Shown piece by piece: positions 15,681-17,432 of a DNA stretch of 17,432 nucleotides (the first letter of the stretch is position 1; each line of letters starts with the position of its first letter). The stretch is from Clostridia bacterium (GTDB lineage Bacteria > Bacillota > Clostridia > Oscillospirales > Acutalibacteraceae): the NCBI GenBank assembly GCA_900770165.1, contig CAAGJJ010000169.1, forward strand, positions 1 to 17,432. The letters run 5' to 3'. Position numbers and translations under genes: made by a program. The notes under the pieces were generated by a model. That model was not told the origin of the DNA, ran no database searches, and saw nothing but the letters and a program-made list of their open reading frames with translations.

Positions 15681-15759
15681 AAAATTTCCTCCTTTCATAA
15701 CAAATAAGTTGTGTAGAAATATTATGCTCTCGCAAAGCAAAGATGTTGTTAGCGTTCAT
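15655..15759 (-). CDS. Possible 34-residue coupling ORF between the truncated toxin and partner 2
   Basis: The ATG at 15759 overlaps the stop of the truncated DUF3990 gene in the same TATGAA context as the partner start in copy 1. The ORF runs MNANNIFALREHN onward, contains the AGGAGG site of partner 2, and ends 23 bases past that gene's start codon. It has no ribosome binding site of its own. It may be a relic, or a leader coupling the two genes. Weakly supported. Confidence 0.22.
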   Translation of the reverse strand: MNANNIFALREHNISTQLICYERRKFYECSKRFD

Positions 15760-16042
15760 AGTCACGATTAGCTTTTATATTATTCAAGTTTGATGAACCT
15801 TTACACGGCTCATTAATGTTCTTTTTACAATATTCAGAAGCATTTTTTATTATTTGATTCAGATACATACCATCTAATTGATATTTATATGGAGATGTAT
15901 CATCTGCAACAAGTGCTTTTGCCTGATAACTGTCTTCTCCCATATAAAAGCCTTTACCAAAATCGCATCTTACTCTACTTATAGGTGCAATTTCTCCATC
16001 AATTTCACCTCTTGAACCATGAAATAAAATTTTATCTTCCAT
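15749..16042 (-). pseudogene. DUF3990 gene, copy 2, with a 144-codon in-frame internal deletion
   Basis: The 97-residue product keeps residues 1-56 of the full-length form (68% identical to copy 1, 38 of 56), including FHGSRG and FGKGFYMG. It then jumps at D57 to sequence matching residue 201 onward of copy 1 (DGMYLNQII against EGLFLDEII). The missing part contains the second half of the DUF3990 fold, with the DVIIGTIADDS and TQYVAKTEFACSKI motifs. It should therefore be inactive as an enzyme. The first 35 bases of the gene are identical to copy 1. GAGGTG lies 6 bases before the ATG, so it is still probably translated. The frame is open throughout, so it could also have been kept for translational coupling or for partner binding. 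Confidence 0.8.
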
Positions 16043-16065
16043 GTTTATCACCTCATTTATATAAT

Positions 16066-16551
16066 TTAAGAAGTTTTATATTGAACAAAATTTTTATCTT
16101 TATCAATAATCTCAAATACTTCATCTTCACTGTATTCTTCAAATGGATACATTGTACGTTCAATGTACTTTAACATGTTATCAAATGGTACTATATCACA
16201 AATTTTATTGCTGTTGATGCCTGTATGGATGTATATATAACGGTACATGAATCCAACCCAATAAGCAATATCTGAAGTATAAGGTTTTTCTGCTTTTTTT
16301 ATAAGATTTTTTCCACATTCTTTTAAAAAATAATAAATGCTGGCATCATCATCAAGTTGAAATGTACTGTAATTCGTATCAAACTGTCTTTTACAAAAAT
16401 CAGATTTTAGAAACTCATCTGATATACTTTGTAATGTATATCCATTTTCTAAAAGTTCTTTATAGATATTTCCAACTGTATCACATATTTCATAATTTAC
16501 TTTTTCTCTGGCTGAGGAATAATCAATATGGCTTTTATTTTTATCTTTCAT
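16066..16551 (-). CDS. Putative antitoxin/partner of the DUF3990 module, copy 1
   Basis: This 161-residue, mostly helical cytoplasmic protein is encoded directly after the intact DUF3990 gene, which it overlaps by 11 bases. Its ribosome binding site AGAAAGGA is within the last codons of that gene, so the two are translationally coupled and the partner is presumably made with the enzyme. It carries KSDFCKRQFDTNYSTFQ at about 49-65 and AYWVGFMYRYIYIHTG at 96-111. The acidic C-terminal segment is YPFEEYSEDEVFEIIDKDK. No DNA-binding or enzyme motif is seen. An antitoxin or immunity role is inferred from pairing, size and duplication, not from a recognised domain. Confidence 0.78.
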   Translation of the reverse strand: MKDKNKSHIDYSSAREKVNYEICDTVGNIYKELLENGYTLQSISDEFLKSDFCKRQFDTNYSTFQLDDDASIYYFLKECGKNLIKKAEKPYTSDIAYWVGFMYRYIYIHTGINSNKICDIVPFDNMLKYIERTMYPFEEYSEDEVFEIIDKDKNFVQYKTS

Positions 16552-17245
16552 AATGTTTTTCCTTTCTATTGTTTTGAAAATCTTTCACCGGATTTTTTTG
16601 AAAAGATTTCTCCTGTCTTATAATTTCATCTAAAAAAAGACCTTCATTCCTATGTTCTACAATCATTTTATCTATAACCTGTTTGCTATCTAACCTTTTG
16701 ATTTCTTCTGCTCTTTTTGCTTCAGATGCCATATCATATGTTATTTCTTTACAATCAAGGATTTCAATTTTACTACATGCAAATTCTGTTTTAGCAACAT
16801 ACTGTGTGCCTAAATCAACGGTTTTAATGCAATTCTCAAGTGTTTTATTAGTAATAAGATTATTTCTGAAATATTCCATTACTTTGCTCATGCTGTCATC
16901 AGCAATTGTGCCTATAATAACATCATAATCATTGCACATATCCAAGAGATTTTTAGCAAGTGGAAGTTCATTGAAATCCTTTACTTTTCTTCTGTTTGCT
17001 AATATAGTATATATCCACATATCATTATTTCGTAAATCTAAAATTCTATCATTCGGAATTTCAGATAAATTAAATTTTAATGTATATATATAAGGGTCAA
17101 AGTCATTAGATACAATTCCTTTTGCCTGCATTATGTCTGTACCCATATAAAAACCTTTACCAAAATCACATGTAAATCTGCTTAATGGCTGAATATTTCC
17201 ATTAATACCGCCTCTTGAACCATGAAATAAAATTTTATCTTCCAT
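16541..17245 (-). CDS. DUF3990-family protein, putative ADP-ribosyltransferase-fold toxin, copy 1
   Basis: This 234-residue soluble protein matches the DUF3990 pattern, a family placed with the ADP-ribosyltransferase-like folds. Near the start is ILFHGSRG, with H8 where these folds bind NAD. Then come CDFGKGFYMG at 26-35 with QAK at 40-42, DVIIGTIADDS at 108-118, and TQYVAKTEFACSKI at 147-160, the family's C-terminal Q-containing strand. After this domain comes a helical tail of about 65 residues not usual for the family. The tail ends in codons that carry the partner's ribosome binding site. I chose the ATG at 17245; a GTG three codons earlier is part of the site AGAAGTG. The substrate is unknown. 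It is the first gene of a four-gene operon driven by a strong promoter. Confidence 0.82.
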   Translation of the reverse strand: MEDKILFHGSRGGINGNIQPLSRFTCDFGKGFYMGTDIMQAKGIVSNDFDPYIYTLKFNLSEIPNDRILDLRNNDMWIYTILANRRKVKDFNELPLAKNLLDMCNDYDVIIGTIADDSMSKVMEYFRNNLITNKTLENCIKTVDLGTQYVAKTEFACSKIEILDCKEITYDMASEAKRAEEIKRLDSKQVIDKMIVEHRNEGLFLDEIIRQEKSFQKNPVKDFQNNRKEKHYER

Positions 17246-17268
17246 AATTATCACTTCTTTCTAAATTA

Positions 17269-17297
17269 ATTATATATAGTGGAAATCTCTTATGCAA
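17269..17297 (-). promoter_or_regulatory. Sigma-A promoter of the DUF3990 operon
   Basis: TTGCAT (17297-17292), a 17-base spacer and TATAAT (17274-17269) make a near-consensus vegetative promoter that would drive all four genes to the terminator at 15166-15200. No clear operator palindrome overlaps it. Confidence 0.75.
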
Positions 17298-17320
17298 TAC
17301 TTACTTTATTCAGGATGCTT

Positions 17321-17432
17321 TTATCTCCAATGCATTGTTCTTCTATGAGAATAGCACTCTTTTAAGAATAATTTGAACTTTTCATAATCCTTGCCATCAG
17401 AATATGCAGCATAAGTAAATATCTTTGTACCA
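17321..17432 (-). CDS. C-terminal 36 codons of an upstream gene of unknown function (partial)
   Basis: The minus strand stays open from the window edge to a TAA at 17323-17321. It encodes a plausible protein tail: YAAYSDGKDYEKFKLFLKEC, ending in SHRRTMHWR. The residue mix is protein-like, and the position just before a promoter fits the end of a gene. Too little is present to assign a family. Confidence 0.5.
   Translation of the reverse strand, partial: GTKIFTYAAYSDGKDYEKFKLFLKECYSHRRTMHWR

Larger units (their letters stand above)
15225..17245 (-). repeat. Tandem duplication of the DUF3990-partner module
   Basis: Copy 1 is 16066-17245 and copy 2 is 15225-16042. The best-conserved stretches at the DNA level are the toxin 5' ends (17211-17245 and 16008-16042, identical over 35 bases) and the partner 3' thirds (about 16078-16270 and 15231-15423). 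The remainder has diverged or been deleted, so the duplication is old or maintained by gene conversion. Confidence 0.8.
11701..17432. mobile_element. One end of a putative integrative element (other end outside the window)
   Basis: The evidence is a Tn916-type int and xis pair placed at the left side, repeats of the kind used as integrase arm sites just past int, and small genes of unknown function plus a toxin-antitoxin-like module behind xis. No conjugation, replication or resistance gene is visible. The left boundary is set only by the repeats, and the exact attachment site is not identified. Whether the transporter/two-component block (4681-11541) travels with it is unclear. It lies outside the int end, so probably not. 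Confidence 0.5.

Noticed and set aside
15681..15740. Upstream extension of partner 2 starting at 15740
   Set aside because: The extension has no ribosome binding site and does not match partner 1, while the ATG at 15680 has AAAGGAGG 7 bases upstream.

Overview
The window looks like the chromosome of a low-GC Firmicute, most likely a Lachnospiraceae (gut Clostridia). The basis is the gene set plsX-acpP-rnc-smc in that order, the style of the SMC, PlsX and RNase III proteins, strong AGGAGG-type ribosome binding sites, and a Tn916-type xis/int pair. I cannot name the species. Every supported gene is on the minus strand, so the window reads biologically from right to left.

Region 1 (1-4664) is conserved core chromosome. 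It holds plsX, acpP, rnc and the first 828 codons of smc, linking phospholipid/fatty-acid synthesis, double-stranded RNA processing and chromosome condensation in one transcription unit. It starts at a near-consensus sigma-A promoter (4636-4664) followed at once by a FabT-like palindrome (4622-4634). An 18-bp RNA hairpin, fully paired only in the sense RNA, sits in the rnc leader (3242-3290).

Region 2 (4681-11541) is an AT-rich accessory block. A LytTR response regulator and an AgrC-like histidine kinase form a two-gene operon closed by a 23-bp terminator. Next comes a six-gene operon: an anchored extracytoplasmic protein, an ABC-2 permease, a second anchored protein, an ABC ATPase and two more ABC-2-like permeases. 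The layout resembles antibiotic-peptide sensing and export or self-protection modules, but no peptide precursor or modification gene is visible. The last permease stops 17 bp before the plsX promoter with no terminator between.

Region 3 (about 11700 to beyond 17432) looks like one end of an integrative element. A tyrosine integrase (int) and its excisionase (xis) are present. A cluster of TATAACTTATTA repeats runs over and just past the int stop codon, and three small genes of unknown function lie upstream of xis. The most interesting part is 15225-17245, a tandemly duplicated two-gene module. Each copy has a DUF3990-type protein (a predicted ADP-ribosyltransferase-fold family) followed by a small helical partner. 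I read it as a candidate toxin-antitoxin system. Copy 1 is intact; in copy 2 the DUF3990 gene has lost 144 codons in frame while its partner gene is intact. Partner C-terminal halves are about 90% identical and N-terminal halves about 45% (hand alignment). The other end of the element is outside the window.

No tRNA, rRNA, CRISPR array or insertion-sequence transposase was seen. Protein families were assigned by reading motifs, not by database search.
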